DNA of 64,000 nucleotides from assembly GCA_009841235.1 (NCBI GenBank), contig VXMH01000061.1, forward strand, positions 1 through 64,000, written 5' to 3'. The notes beneath the pieces were generated by a model. That model saw only the letters and a program-made list of their open reading frames with translations. It did not search any database and had not been told where the DNA came from. Within the stretch, counting starts at the first letter, position 1. Each line of letters starts with the position of its first letter. The position numbers and the translations under genes are program-made. Positions 18,038 through 28,214 of the stretch are shown here, piece after piece. Source of the stretch: Caldilineaceae bacterium SB0661_bin_32. Its GTDB lineage: Bacteria > Chloroflexota > Anaerolineae > Caldilineales > Caldilineaceae.

Positions 18038-19120
18038 TCAGCGAATGGCTGCGCCGGTGTCGTCGTCGAAGAGATGAAAGCGGTTGAAGGAGAGGCTGAG
18101 GGTATCGCCCTCGCGCACTTGCGTCGCGGCCACATCCTTGACCTTGAGGAGGAGGCCCTCTTTCTCGATGTCAAGAATCGTCTCCGAGCCGAGCGGTTCC
18201 AGCAGGAAGACCCTGGCTTGATTGGCGCCGTCGTCGTCCATGGTGAAGCGGATCTCTTCGGGGCGGACTCCGAGGGTACAGACGCCGCTAGGACAGAGTT
18301 CGGCAGCGCGGTCGGCCATTTCAGCGCTGACCGGAATGACGAACTGATCGCTCTTATGGACTGTTTTGCCGTTCTCTTTTTGCAGTGCGCCGGGGATGAA
18401 GTTCATCGGGGTGGAGCCGACGAAGCGGGCGACGAAGTTATTGGCCGGCATATCGTAGATCTCGCTGGGCGTGCCCAGTTGTTGCAGGGTGCCCTGGTTC
18501 ATCACCGCGATCTGATCGGCCATTGTCATGCCTTCGACCTGATCATGGGTCACGTAGATCATTGTGGTGCCCAGTTCGTGCTGCAGCCGCTTGATCTCGG
18601 CGCGCATGTATACCCGAAGCAGGGCGTCGATGTTGGAGAGCGGTTCGTCCATCAGGAAAACTACGGGTTCACGGACAATTGCTCTACCGAGGGCAATGCG
18701 CTGCTGCTCGCCGCCGGAGCAGAGGCCTGGCGGCCGTTCCAGGGTATGCGTGATGCCCAGCATTTCGGCTACGTCGCGGACGCGGCGCTCGATCTCGTCT
18801 TTTGGCGTTTTGCGGAGGCGCAAAGGATAGGCGATGTTGTCGAAGGCAGTGAAATGGGGGTAGAGGGCATAGCTCTGGAAGACGAGGGCGACATCGCGTT
18901 CGCGCGGTTCGAGGTCGTTGACGCGCGTCTCGCCGATATAGATGTCGCCGTAGGTGGGGCGCTCCAGACCGGCTACGCAGCGCATCGTGGTGGTCTTACC
19001 GCAGCCGGAGGGGCCGAGGAGGACAACAAGGTCGCCATCGTTGACGACCAGGTTGAGTTGATTGACGGCGCAAGTGTCGCCGAAGTACTTTGTCAGGCCT
19101 TCTATTCTTACTTCCGCCAA
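18038..19120 (-). CDS. CUT1 sugar ABC transporter ATP-binding protein (UgpC/MsmX-like)
   Basis: Walker A GPSGCGKTT, signature LCSGGEQQRIALGRAI, Walker B VVFLMDEPLSNID, C-terminal TOBE-like region. Confidence 0.95.
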   Translation of the reverse strand: MAEVRIEGLTKYFGDTCAVNQLNLVVNDGDLVVLLGPSGCGKTTTMRCVAGLERPTYGDIYIGETRVNDLEPRERDVALVFQSYALYPHFTAFDNIAYPLRLRKTPKDEIERRVRDVAEMLGITHTLERPPGLCSGGEQQRIALGRAIVREPVVFLMDEPLSNIDALLRVYMRAEIKRLQHELGTTMIYVTHDQVEGMTMADQIAVMNQGTLQQLGTPSEIYDMPANNFVARFVGSTPMNFIPGALQKENGKTVHKSDQFVIPVSAEMADRAAELCPSGVCTLGVRPEEIRFTMDDDGANQARVFLLEPLGSETILDIEKEGLLLKVKDVAATQVREGDTLSLSFNRFHLFDDDTGAAIR

Positions 19121-19222
19121 AGTCTACTCTCCTTTTGCTCTCGGTAGCGAGCTTCCGCGAATCACTGGCGGTCCTGAGTCTAAAGCATCCCGCTGCAACG
19201 GATATCTGAGGTCATTGATTGC

Positions 19223-20137
19223 TCACTGGCCGCTGGCGACGCCAAAGGTCAGCCCGCGCACGAGGAATCTCTGTAGAGTGAAGGCTGCCACCAGAACCGG
19301 AAAGACAGCGATCGTTCCCGCGGCGCTGACGACGCCCCAGTCAAGCTCATGCTGCGGAATCTGCGCCTGGATGGCGATCGGGAGGGTCATGGTTTTCATG
19401 GAATTAACGAAGTAGAGGGCGATGATGTACTCGTTCCAGTTAAAGATAAACAGAAGAATTGCGATCGAAAAGAGGCTGGGAAAAATTAGAGGCAGCAGGA
19501 TGCGGCGCACGGCGCCGAAACGGGTATCTCCATCCATCAGGGCAGCTTCCTCCACGTCCATGGGGACGTCCATAAAGGTGCCGCGCAGGACCCAGACGGC
19601 GAAAGCTGTGTTGAGAACGGTATAGAGGATGATCAGGGTATATTTTTCGTCGATAATTCCAAGATCACTGCCGAGGAGGAAAAGGGGAATTGCTGAGGCG
19701 ATGGGGGGCAGGAGAGCGACGAGACCCATCAAACCGACGACGATTGCAACGAACTTGAAGGGCAGGCGCATCCTGGTGGCGGCGTAGGCGGCGGGGACTG
19801 AAATGATTAGGCAGATGATGGTTGCCAAGGTGGCAACGACGAGACTGTTGTATACGTTTTCGAGGATGCGGCGCTCAAAGATGGTCACCCAGGCGTCAAG
19901 ACGGGGATCTGTCGGGAAGAAACGGGGCGGGATGTGGGCGAGGTCGCGCAAAGATTTGATGGAAGAGATGGCGACCCAGTACATGGGGACGAGGGTCCAG
20001 AAAGCGGCGAGGTAGAGGACGATGACAACGAGCAGTTTTCGCAGGTTGAAACGGCGTTCCTGTACGGCCATTTCAACAGTTTGGGGCACGGTCTCGGTTG
20101 TTGCCGTCTCTCTCGCTTCGGTTTGTGCCATCAGCAT
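19223..20137 (-). CDS. Carbohydrate ABC transporter permease (CUT1, MalG-like)
   Basis: Multi-TM; EAALMDGDTRFGAVRRILLPLIFPSLFSIAILLFIFNWNEYI EAA-loop motif. Confidence 0.93.
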   Translation of the reverse strand: MLMAQTEARETATTETVPQTVEMAVQERRFNLRKLLVVIVLYLAAFWTLVPMYWVAISSIKSLRDLAHIPPRFFPTDPRLDAWVTIFERRILENVYNSLVVATLATIICLIISVPAAYAATRMRLPFKFVAIVVGLMGLVALLPPIASAIPLFLLGSDLGIIDEKYTLIILYTVLNTAFAVWVLRGTFMDVPMDVEEAALMDGDTRFGAVRRILLPLIFPSLFSIAILLFIFNWNEYIIALYFVNSMKTMTLPIAIQAQIPQHELDWGVVSAAGTIAVFPVLVAAFTLQRFLVRGLTFGVASGQ

Positions 20138-20165
20138 ATACTCCTTGGAATAACGACCGTCAAGC

Positions 20166-21245
20166 TCACCGGCTTCTGCGCTCCACCCACAGATATCTTA
20201 CGAAGATCGTGCCGGCGATGTAGGTCATCAGCAGCATGACGAGCACCGCCGCAGAGGCGTAGTGGGGCTTTAGCCGCTGGAAGGACATACCGTAGATGTA
20301 CCAGGACAGGTTCCAGGTAGCGCGACCCGGGCCGCCCTGGGTGGTGGCGGCGATGGTGCCGATGGTGCGGGTGGACCAGACAAAGACGAGGATGGTGGCG
20401 ATGGCGAACATCGGCCTGATATAGGGGAGGGTCATGTCCCAGAAGGCGCGCCAGCGGGTTGCGCCATCGACGGCGGCGGCCTCGTAGATGTCACGTGGGA
20501 CCTGGTTGAGGCCGGCGTAGAGAAGCAGGAATGCAAGGGGGCTGATGCGCCAGACCTCGACGACACAGAGGGCGATAAAGGCGGTATCGGCCTTTACGAG
20601 CCAGATTATCGGTTCAATGCCGAGTGCAGTGAGTGGAACGTTTACGAGTCCCAAGGTGGGGTGGTACATGATCTTCCACATCATACCGGCGACGATTTCT
20701 GAGACCATGAGTGGAATTATAAGGATGGAGATCCAGATAGCCTTGCGGCCGGCATAGTCGCTGTGCACAAGCAGGGCCAGCCCCAACCCTACGAGCAGGC
20801 ACATGGGAACGACCACGATGCCCATCTTGAGGCTGAAGATCAGCGCGCCGTGGAAGATGGTGTCCCTGGTGAGCCGGGAGAGGTTGGCCAAGCCGATCCA
20901 CTCACCTTTTTCGCTGGTGAGAATCAGCCAGAAGTTGTAAACGATGGGATAGAACTGGACCAGGATCAATGCCAGGAGGCTGGGCACGATCAGCATTACG
21001 CCGAGGCGGTTGTCGCGAAAGTTGAATAGCTCGGACCACATGCCCTGGGGAGGCGGAGGCTGGGTGTTCACGCTATTCGCGCTGCTCGCGCCCTGGCCAG
21101 GCAAGGGACTAACGGTCTGCTGTACGGTCAACGATGCCCTCCTTGGACCGGTAGGTATTGAAGGCGACCTTGAATGGGGATGTTCTGAAGTGTGCGCACA
21201 GGGAGAGAGGCGTGAGGGGGAATCTCGCCTCTCTCTGGAATGCAC
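20166..21245 (-). CDS. Sugar ABC transporter permease (CUT1, MalF-like)
   Basis: Multi-TM; EAAAVDGATRWRAFWDMTLPYIRP EAA loop. Start uncertain; an internal TTG (LTVQQTVSPLPG) near 21129 is a plausible alternative. Confidence 0.9.
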   Translation of the reverse strand: MHSRERRDSPSRLSPCAHTSEHPHSRSPSIPTGPRRASLTVQQTVSPLPGQGASSANSVNTQPPPPQGMWSELFNFRDNRLGVMLIVPSLLALILVQFYPIVYNFWLILTSEKGEWIGLANLSRLTRDTIFHGALIFSLKMGIVVVPMCLLVGLGLALLVHSDYAGRKAIWISILIIPLMVSEIVAGMMWKIMYHPTLGLVNVPLTALGIEPIIWLVKADTAFIALCVVEVWRISPLAFLLLYAGLNQVPRDIYEAAAVDGATRWRAFWDMTLPYIRPMFAIATILVFVWSTRTIGTIAATTQGGPGRATWNLSWYIYGMSFQRLKPHYASAAVLVMLLMTYIAGTIFVRYLWVERRSR

Positions 21246-21246
21246 G

Positions 21247-22590
21247 TTAGTTGGTAACGCCCTCCATTTCGAGACGGATTTCGGCGCCAGCCTGCTCGCA
21301 GGCTTCCTGGCCGGTTATGTCACCGGCGCCGACAGCGCTGAACGCCGGCCCAAGGATAGCGAGGCTGATTCCCGTGGCCTGGGTGCTGCGGGGCCGCCAC
21401 TTCGGCGGAACCATCAGGGCCTCAAACTGGGCCGGGAACCAAGGCTTTTCCAGGATCAGTTCAGGGTCGTTGAAGACGGACTTGCGGAAGGGGATGCCGC
21501 CGGCGTGGGCATAGGCCAACGCGTGCTCCTGGTTGTAGTGCATCCACTCCATATAGGTCCAGGCGGCGTCCTTGTGCTCGGAATGGGCATTGAGCACGAG
21601 GCCCCAGTGGCCCATCATGGAGACATGGGGAGCGCCGACCTCGGAGGCGGGCAGAGGCAGATAGAGCATCTTGCCGGCTACGTCGGAGTCGGTCTCGTCC
21701 TCAAAGGCGGCGTAGGCGTCGCCCGGCCAGCCGATGCCCATCATGGCGCGCCCGGAGACGACCTCGGCGACCATTTCGGTCGTGCCGTAGGTATTGCCGC
21801 CCGGCGGCAGGTACTTGCTCAGCTGCTCGTAGAGCGTGAGCGCGTCGCAGCCGGCCTCGTTATCGAGAATGACGTTGAACTCGTCGTCGAAGATGCCGCC
21901 GCCCATCGACCACAGCAGGGCCAGTGCGTCACTGCCGGCTGCGCCGCGCACGTTGTAACCGTAGAAGGGTGGGTCGCAATCGGGACAGTGGACTTGCTCA
22001 GCGATTGCCAGTACGTCATCCCAGGTTACAGGCGGATCGAGTCCGCGTTCGTCAAGGATGTCCTGGCGGATGTAGAACATGATTACGTTGCCCTGGATGG
22101 GCAGAGCGTGCAGGTCCGGGCGCTCACCGGTCTGGAAGTCCAAGGGGATGGGACCGTAGGGGGGAGGCCAGGAGAAGACGTCGTAGGAGACCTGGGGCAC
22201 GTCGTCGTCGCGGGTTGCGTCGTAGGCTTCGGTAAGATTGACGGACAACCCACCGTCAACGATGTTCGGCATCCAGGGATCGTCGGCGAAGATTACGTCG
22301 AATTCACCGGACTCGGTGCGGGCCAGCGAGATCACCTTTTCGAAGAATGTCGTCCAGGGGAAAGGCGCTACTTCGACCTTGATGCCCGGGTTTTCTTCTT
22401 CAAACTGCGGGATCAGTGCGACGAGGCCATCAGCCAGGGGGCCCTGGGCGGTAATGATACTGATGGTGACTTCCTCTTCCATCTCCTCTTCCATGGCCCC
22501 GGTCTCCGCCGGCGCCGCGGGCGCTGCGCAAGCCGACACCATGACCGCCATCACCAGGACGAAGATGGTGAACAGATAGAGCTTTCTCAT
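21247..22590 (-). CDS. Extracellular solute-binding lipoprotein (CUT1 family 1)
   Basis: Signal peptide and lipobox MRKLYLFTIFVLVMAVMVSACAAPAAPAE; SBP-like body. Confidence 0.93.
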   Translation of the reverse strand: MRKLYLFTIFVLVMAVMVSACAAPAAPAETGAMEEEMEEEVTISIITAQGPLADGLVALIPQFEEENPGIKVEVAPFPWTTFFEKVISLARTESGEFDVIFADDPWMPNIVDGGLSVNLTEAYDATRDDDVPQVSYDVFSWPPPYGPIPLDFQTGERPDLHALPIQGNVIMFYIRQDILDERGLDPPVTWDDVLAIAEQVHCPDCDPPFYGYNVRGAAGSDALALLWSMGGGIFDDEFNVILDNEAGCDALTLYEQLSKYLPPGGNTYGTTEMVAEVVSGRAMMGIGWPGDAYAAFEDETDSDVAGKMLYLPLPASEVGAPHVSMMGHWGLVLNAHSEHKDAAWTYMEWMHYNQEHALAYAHAGGIPFRKSVFNDPELILEKPWFPAQFEALMVPPKWRPRSTQATGISLAILGPAFSAVGAGDITGQEACEQAGAEIRLEMEGVTN

Positions 22591-22728
22591 GACTTTGCTT
22601 CCTCCTTACTGAAATAGATTTGGAGAGAACTGCACTGGAGTTCCACGGATTTGCGATACTTGCAGGCACTTGGCAAGGTCGAATGACAGGGGAGGATCTA
22701 TCCTGTTGAAAAGGTTTGGCTGGCAGGC

Positions 22729-22757
22729 ATTCTGGAAGAGATTGCAGACTTTGTCAA
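22729..22757 (-). promoter_or_regulatory. Possible sigma70 promoter of the 22.6-18 kb ABC operon
   Basis: On minus strand TTGACA (22752-22757) - 17 nt - CAGAAT (22729-22734). Confidence 0.4.
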
Positions 22758-22939
22758 GTACCCAAAATCGGGAACAGGCATGAGTAGACCCTTAGGTGAG
22801 GAGATACCGGTTTCGGGTCATACGGTAAAGAGCGTGCCGTTGTTGAGCTGGATCGTCGTAGGATAGCCGATGTGCCAGTACAGTCGATGGGCTGCCCTGG
22901 TGACGCTAGTGAACGATTTGACGCAGGTGGCTGGAGCGC

Positions 22940-23251
22940 TTACTTCTTTGGGGAGGAGGGGGGCGCGGGTTCCGTACGCCGCAACAGTTGTCTGAGCGTT
23001 GCCTGGGACCTCTCGGCTTTGCTCTGTGCCTGGATCACGGCTGACGTCACCTGTGCGGCCGTCTCTTCGGTCTTAGAGCGGGCCTTGCTGCTGGCGTTCT
23101 GCAGATTTTCAAGACCGGACTGAGCTCCGCCCAGCACCCATCTCATGCCCTGCACGGCCAGAAAGGCAATGGCCAACGGAATCAGGCAAAGTAGGAAGAT
23201 GTGGATCGAGATCCAGACGACGGACAGATTGCGCCAGAATTCAAGAGACAT
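22940..23251 (-). CDS. Small single-pass membrane protein with coiled-coil-like tail, unknown
   Basis: MSLEFWRNLSVVWISIHIFLLCLIPLAIAFLAVQGMRWVLGGAQSGLENLQNASSKARSKTEETAAQVTSAV... Confidence 0.6.
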   Translation of the reverse strand: MSLEFWRNLSVVWISIHIFLLCLIPLAIAFLAVQGMRWVLGGAQSGLENLQNASSKARSKTEETAAQVTSAVIQAQSKAERSQATLRQLLRRTEPAPPSSPKK

Positions 23252-23541
23252 GGAATTGAGGGAAAACGACCAGACAGAACGGATTGTCGCGGCCTGAAAA
23301 ATTGCCTGTTCTGACCGGAAGACAGGCTGCGCTGCAACCAAATTGTAACAAAGCACGACGGGCGCGTCCAGATTCGCCTGCCCTCTTCCCGAAAGCCAAC
23401 TGTTAGCGCTGGCATTCGCTTTCTGCTACACTGCCAACTGCAGTGACCAGCCGCAGAAGACCAACGGCTGGCGATACCACTTTTCCAACTGGGCACGGGG
23501 CACTGGCCACCCGTCTTCTTCTTCATTTTCGGAGTCTTGAC

Positions 23542-25731
23542 ATGACTGCACCCAGCAAATATCGACACGTATCCTACCTTTGGGATGAAGAAACTGCAGC
23601 CGGACTCGATCCGGTCGAACGTCTTGTGTACCGCTCCAATCTGCTGGGCCAGGACCAGCGAATCACCAACACGGGCGGCGGCAACACGTCCTCCAAATAT
23701 ATGGAGACCGATCCGCTTACGGGCGAATCGGTTGAGGTGCTGTGGGTCAAGGGGTCGGGCGGCGACCTGCGCACTTCGAAACGGGAGAACTTCTCCTCGC
23801 TCTACATGGACAAGATCCGGCAGCTGCGAGCCATTTACGACGCGGCCGACGAGAAAGGGCTCAAGACACCGATTGAAGACGAAATGGTGGGGAAGTATCT
23901 CCACTGTGTCTACGACCTCAACCCGCGCGCCTCTTCCATCGACACGCCGCTGCACGCTTTTATTCCCGCTCCCATTGTGGACCACACGCACCCAAACGCT
24001 GTCATCGCCATCGCCGCGGCCGAGGATGGTGAGGCGCTGACTGCCGAGATCTTCGGTGATCGGCTGGGCTGGGTGGAATGGCAGCGGCCCGGCTTTGATC
24101 TTGGGCTGGTGATGGGCGATATGGCGGCCGCGAGTCCGGCGATGGAAGGGATCATGATGGGCGGCCATGGGTTGATCAACTGGGCCGGGGACGACAAAGC
24201 CTGCTACGAGTCGAGCCTGGATATTATCGAGAAGGCTGCACTTTACATCGAGAGCCGGGACAAGGGGGCAAAGACCTTTGGCGGTCAGAAGTACGCGGCG
24301 CTTGCCGATGGCGAGCGGGAGACGCTGCTGGTGGAGCTGCTGCCGGCGCTGCGGGGCATGGTCAGCCAGGAAAATGTTTTCGTCGGCACGGTGCAGGCGG
24401 ACGAGGCGATTTTGCGCTTCGTCAACAGCAACGACGCGGCCCGGCTCGCGGAATTGGGCACGTCCTGTCCGGACCACTTCCTGCGCACCAAGATCAAGCC
24501 TCTCTATGTGGATTGGGATCCGAAGACGAAGGATGCAGGGGCGCTGCTGGCGAAGCTGGAGAGTGGGCTGGCCCAATACCGCCAGGACTACGCCGACTAC
24601 TACGACGCGCACAAACATCCCGATTCCCCGGCGATGCGCGACCCGAACCCGACGGTGATTCTGATTCCCGGGATTGGCATGATCGCGTGGGGGAAGAACA
24701 AGAGTGAGAGCCGGGTGACGGCGGAGTTCTACAACTGTGCGGTGGAGGTGATGCGCGGCGCGGAGACGGTCAGTCAATACGTGGCGCTGCCCAAGCAGGA
24801 GGCCTTCGATATCGAGTACTGGCTGCTGGAGGAGGCGAAGCTGCGGCGGATGCCGCCGGAACAGGAGCTGGCGCGCAACGTCGTGGTTGTGGTCGGCGCG
24901 GGCAGCGGCATCGGCAGGGCGATCGCGCACCGCGTGGCAAAGGAGGGCGCGCATGTGGTCTGCGCGGACCTGAACGCGGAGGCGGCGCAGGCGACTGCGG
25001 ATGAGTTGACCGGCATTTACGGGGTCGGTATCGGCGTCGCGGGTACGGGAATCTCGGCGTGCGGGCCGGCGATCGGGCTGGGCGTAGACGTGGGCGGCCG
25101 CGCGAGCGTGAGGGCGCTCTTCCAGGAGACGTTGCTGGCCTATGGCGGCATAGACCATCTGGTCATTACAGCCGGCTTCTACCACCCGCCCGATGCCAGC
25201 GGCCAGATTCCCGACGAGAAGTGGGGCACAACGTTCGACGTGAACGTCAAAGGGGCATATATCGTTGCGGACGAAGCGCGCAAGATCTGGCGGGCGCAGG
25301 GGCTGCCGGGCTCGCTGGTGATCGCGACCAGCGTCAACGGCGCGGTGGCCAAGAAGGGCTCGCTGGCCTATGACACGAGCAAGGCGGCGGCCAACCATCT
25401 TGTGCGGGAGCTGGCGATCGAACTGGCGCCGAATGTGCGCGTCAACGGACTGGCCCCGGCTACGGTAGTGACCGGCAGCTCGATGTTCCCGCGCGAGCGG
25501 GTCATATCGGGGTTGCAGAAGTACGGGCTGCCCTTCGACGAGGGGGAAGAGACGGAGGCGCTACGGGACCGTTTGGCGGCATTCTATGCCGAGCGCACGC
25601 TGACGAAGCAGGCGGTCCTGCCGGAAGATCAGGCCGAGGCCGCCTACCTGCTGCTGAGCGGGGCGCTTTCCAAGACGACGGGGCAGATACTCAACGTGGA
25701 CGGCGGGTTGGTGGAGGCTTTCCTGCGCTAA
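23542..25731 (+). CDS. Bifunctional rhamnulose-1-phosphate aldolase / short-chain alcohol dehydrogenase (RhaD/RhaE-type fusion)
   Basis: N-terminal class II aldolase (TNTGGGNTSSKY, DHTHPNAVIAIA) fused to SDR (VVVVGAGSGIGRAIAHRVAKEGAHVVCADL, YDTSKAAANHLVRELA). Confidence 0.92.
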   Translation: MTAPSKYRHVSYLWDEETAAGLDPVERLVYRSNLLGQDQRITNTGGGNTSSKYMETDPLTGESVEVLWVKGSGGDLRTSKRENFSSLYMDKIRQLRAIYDAADEKGLKTPIEDEMVGKYLHCVYDLNPRASSIDTPLHAFIPAPIVDHTHPNAVIAIAAAEDGEALTAEIFGDRLGWVEWQRPGFDLGLVMGDMAAASPAMEGIMMGGHGLINWAGDDKACYESSLDIIEKAALYIESRDKGAKTFGGQKYAALADGERETLLVELLPALRGMVSQENVFVGTVQADEAILRFVNSNDAARLAELGTSCPDHFLRTKIKPLYVDWDPKTKDAGALLAKLESGLAQYRQDYADYYDAHKHPDSPAMRDPNPTVILIPGIGMIAWGKNKSESRVTAEFYNCAVEVMRGAETVSQYVALPKQEAFDIEYWLLEEAKLRRMPPEQELARNVVVVVGAGSGIGRAIAHRVAKEGAHVVCADLNAEAAQATADELTGIYGVGIGVAGTGISACGPAIGLGVDVGGRASVRALFQETLLAYGGIDHLVITAGFYHPPDASGQIPDEKWGTTFDVNVKGAYIVADEARKIWRAQGLPGSLVIATSVNGAVAKKGSLAYDTSKAAANHLVRELAIELAPNVRVNGLAPATVVTGSSMFPRERVISGLQKYGLPFDEGEETEALRDRLAAFYAERTLTKQAVLPEDQAEAAYLLLSGALSKTTGQILNVDGGLVEAFLR

Positions 25732-25813
25732 CGAACAAGACGGTTCAGAATGGTTGAGCAAGTTGCAGCCGCGCCGGACTGCGACTGATTGTCTGACAAC
25801 GGAGACGAAACCG

Positions 25814-27109
25814 ATGTCCGGAACAGGAAATCCAGGCCCTGCCGCGCTGCGCAGCGGCGAAACCGATCTGGTTGCGCACGTCCAGGAGCTTTGCGCCCGC
25901 ATCGACGCCGAGGACCCACGCATCCAGGCGCTTCTGCCTGAGCCGGCGCGGCGGGAGCGGCTGACGCGCGAGGCCGAGGCCCTGCTGGACCGTTTCCCCG
26001 ACCCTGCGCAGCGCCCCCCTCTGTTCGGGCTGCTTGTGGGTGTGAAGGACTTTTTTCGCGTGGACGGTTTCCCCACTAGGGCGGGATCGAAACTGCCGGC
26101 CTCGTTGTTTGAAGGACCGGAGTCGGCAGTCGTGACGCGCCTCAAAGAGAACGGCGCGCTGATCGCAGGGAAGACGGTCACCACCGAGTTCGCTTACTTT
26201 CAGCCGGGGCCGACGCGGAACCCGCACAATCCCGAACATACACCCGGCGGCTCGAGCAGCGGTTCGGCCGCGGGTGTGGCAGCCGGCTTCTTTCCGCTGG
26301 CGCTGGGTACACAGACGATCGGCTCGGTCATCCGCCCGGCGGCTTTCTGCGGGATCATAGGGTTTAAGCCCAGCTATGATCGGATCGATACGGCCGGGAT
26401 GCTATTCTTCTCGAAATCCGTGGACCATGCGGGGCTTTTCAGCCAGGATGTAGCGACGATGCGGCTGGCATGCTCAGCGCTGTGCGGCGGTTGGGACGAC
26501 AGCGAGTGTGTGCCTATTGACGGTCTGCCGGCGCTGGCGGTCCCGGACGGCCCCTACCTTGAGGAGGCCGAGGAGGCTGGTTTGCAGCAGTTCGAGAAGA
26601 CGCTGGAAAGGTTGGCGGCTGCGGGATTCCGCATCGAACGCGTTCCGTTTTTCCCGAACTACGCCGATCTTAACGTGCGCCACCGCCGTCTGACTGCTGT
26701 CGAAGTGGCTGACGTGCATAAGGAGTGGTACGGGGCGTATTCGGACCGGTACAGTGTGCATATGCACGAGATCATGCGAACCGGGGCTACCGTTTCGGAC
26801 GAGGAGCGGGACGAGATACGCGCGGACCAGTTGCATCTGCGCCACAAGATGGAGGAGGCTCTTTTCTCTTGCGGCGCCGACCTGTGGATTACGCCGGCCG
26901 CGCCGGGCCCTGCCCCGCACGGCATCCATTCTACCGGCAACCCGATTATGAATCTTCCCTGGACCAACGCCGGCGTGCCCGCGCTGGCAATTCCCTCAGG
27001 CAGAGCAGCAAACGGTCTGCCGCTGGCGGCGCAGTTCTGCGCGCCGTTCGGCGCGGATGAGCGTCTGCTGGCGTGGGGTGAGGCGATCGAAGGGATCGTA
27101 AGGGGATAG
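25814..27109 (+). CDS. Amidase (GatA/amidase signature family)
   Basis: VGVKDFFRVDGFPTRAGSK, TPGGSSSGSAAGVAAGFFPLALGTQTIGSVIRPAAFCGIIGFKPS (Ser-cisSer-Lys region). Confidence 0.93.
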   Translation: MSGTGNPGPAALRSGETDLVAHVQELCARIDAEDPRIQALLPEPARRERLTREAEALLDRFPDPAQRPPLFGLLVGVKDFFRVDGFPTRAGSKLPASLFEGPESAVVTRLKENGALIAGKTVTTEFAYFQPGPTRNPHNPEHTPGGSSSGSAAGVAAGFFPLALGTQTIGSVIRPAAFCGIIGFKPSYDRIDTAGMLFFSKSVDHAGLFSQDVATMRLACSALCGGWDDSECVPIDGLPALAVPDGPYLEEAEEAGLQQFEKTLERLAAAGFRIERVPFFPNYADLNVRHRRLTAVEVADVHKEWYGAYSDRYSVHMHEIMRTGATVSDEERDEIRADQLHLRHKMEEALFSCGADLWITPAAPGPAPHGIHSTGNPIMNLPWTNAGVPALAIPSGRAANGLPLAAQFCAPFGADERLLAWGEAIEGIVRG

Positions 27110-27113
27110 GGCA

Positions 27114-28112
27114 ATGAACAGATTTACTTCTGCCGCGTTGTCTTTTTTGCAGGCGGGCGCGGCTGTTCTGCTTTTTGCGGCCTGTGCGGCCGGTCAGGTC
27201 TCCTTTCCGGAACAGGGGGAAGATGGTTCGACATCCCCTGAGCCAGCCGAGGCCGCCGGTGAATGGCAGACAGGCGCGGTGATGCCCACGGCCCGCTCGG
27301 AGATGCGTGTGGCGGTCGTGGACGGGATCTTCTATGTGCCAGGCGGTTTTGGCGGGCTGACAAGCTTCGAATCATACGATCCGGAGAGTGACAGCTGGAC
27401 GGAACTGTCGCCGATGCCGGAACCGGCCCACCACATGATGGTGACCAGCTATAGCGGAAAGGTCTACGTTTTTGGCGGAGGGCCCGATTTGAGCTGGCAG
27501 GCTACGGCATTGGTACTGGTCTACGATCCGGCGACCGACATGTGGACGGAGGCCGGTCTGATGCCGGAGCGGCGGATGAGCGGGGAAGCGGTGCTGCTCG
27601 GGGATTTCATCTATCTTGTGGGCGGCACGGGGGGTACGACGGCGCTGCTCAGGTTTGATCCGGCGGGGGAAACCTGGGCCGTACTGCCCGGTCCGGCGCA
27701 GCCGCGCGAGCACGTGGCGGCTGTGGCTTTCAACAGCGAGCTGTGGGTTATCGGTGGACGCTGGGGCGGGACGGGCGCGCTGGCGACGGTGGAGATATTT
27801 GATCCGGCCAGCGGGACGTGGCGCGACGGTCCGGAAATGAACGAAGCGCGCAGCGGATTCGGCGCGGCCGCGGTGGGCGGCCGCATCGTGGTTGCCGGCG
27901 GCGAGATTCTGGGTGCGCGCCCGTGGACGGCTTTGGCCAGCGCGGAGGTGTATGATCCGAACTCGGGCGAGTGGACGCTTTTGCCGGAGCTGCCGGCGGG
28001 CATTCATGGGATGCCTGTGGTTGGCATTGAGGGGATGGTGTTTGTTCTTGGTGGGTCGGACCGGGCTGGGGGGATCGATAATCGAGGACGGGTGCTGAAA
28101 TACAACCCGTAA
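27114..28112 (+). CDS. Kelch-repeat lipoprotein
   Basis: Lipobox VLLFAACAAG; repeated YDPxSDSWTELSPMP.../GKVYVFGG kelch units. Confidence 0.9.
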   Translation: MNRFTSAALSFLQAGAAVLLFAACAAGQVSFPEQGEDGSTSPEPAEAAGEWQTGAVMPTARSEMRVAVVDGIFYVPGGFGGLTSFESYDPESDSWTELSPMPEPAHHMMVTSYSGKVYVFGGGPDLSWQATALVLVYDPATDMWTEAGLMPERRMSGEAVLLGDFIYLVGGTGGTTALLRFDPAGETWAVLPGPAQPREHVAAVAFNSELWVIGGRWGGTGALATVEIFDPASGTWRDGPEMNEARSGFGAAAVGGRIVVAGGEILGARPWTALASAEVYDPNSGEWTLLPELPAGIHGMPVVGIEGMVFVLGGSDRAGGIDNRGRVLKYNP

Positions 28113-28214
28113 GGACGCAGCCAGAAGTCCGAAGAACGATTCTTGCCGCAACTGCGTGAATCGGCAAATTGGTACGACCTTCGCCTCCGGCTACATCCAA
28201 GGAGAACCACAGCC

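Noticed and set aside
17987-19147. 386-aa plus-strand ORF
   Set aside because: Antisense to the CUT1 ATPase with complete Walker motifs.
21010-22617. 535-aa plus-strand ORF
   Set aside because: Antisense to the SBP and permease genes, which have clear family signatures.
23182-25398. 738-aa minus-strand ORF as a real gene
   Set aside because: Lies opposite a well-supported aldolase/SDR fusion; composition is Arg/His/Pro/Val-rich with no domain; typical GC-rich antisense open frame.
25814-27109. GatA subunit of the tRNA-dependent amidotransferase
   Set aside because: Carries the amidase signature but no GatB/GatC nearby; generic amidase is the safer call.
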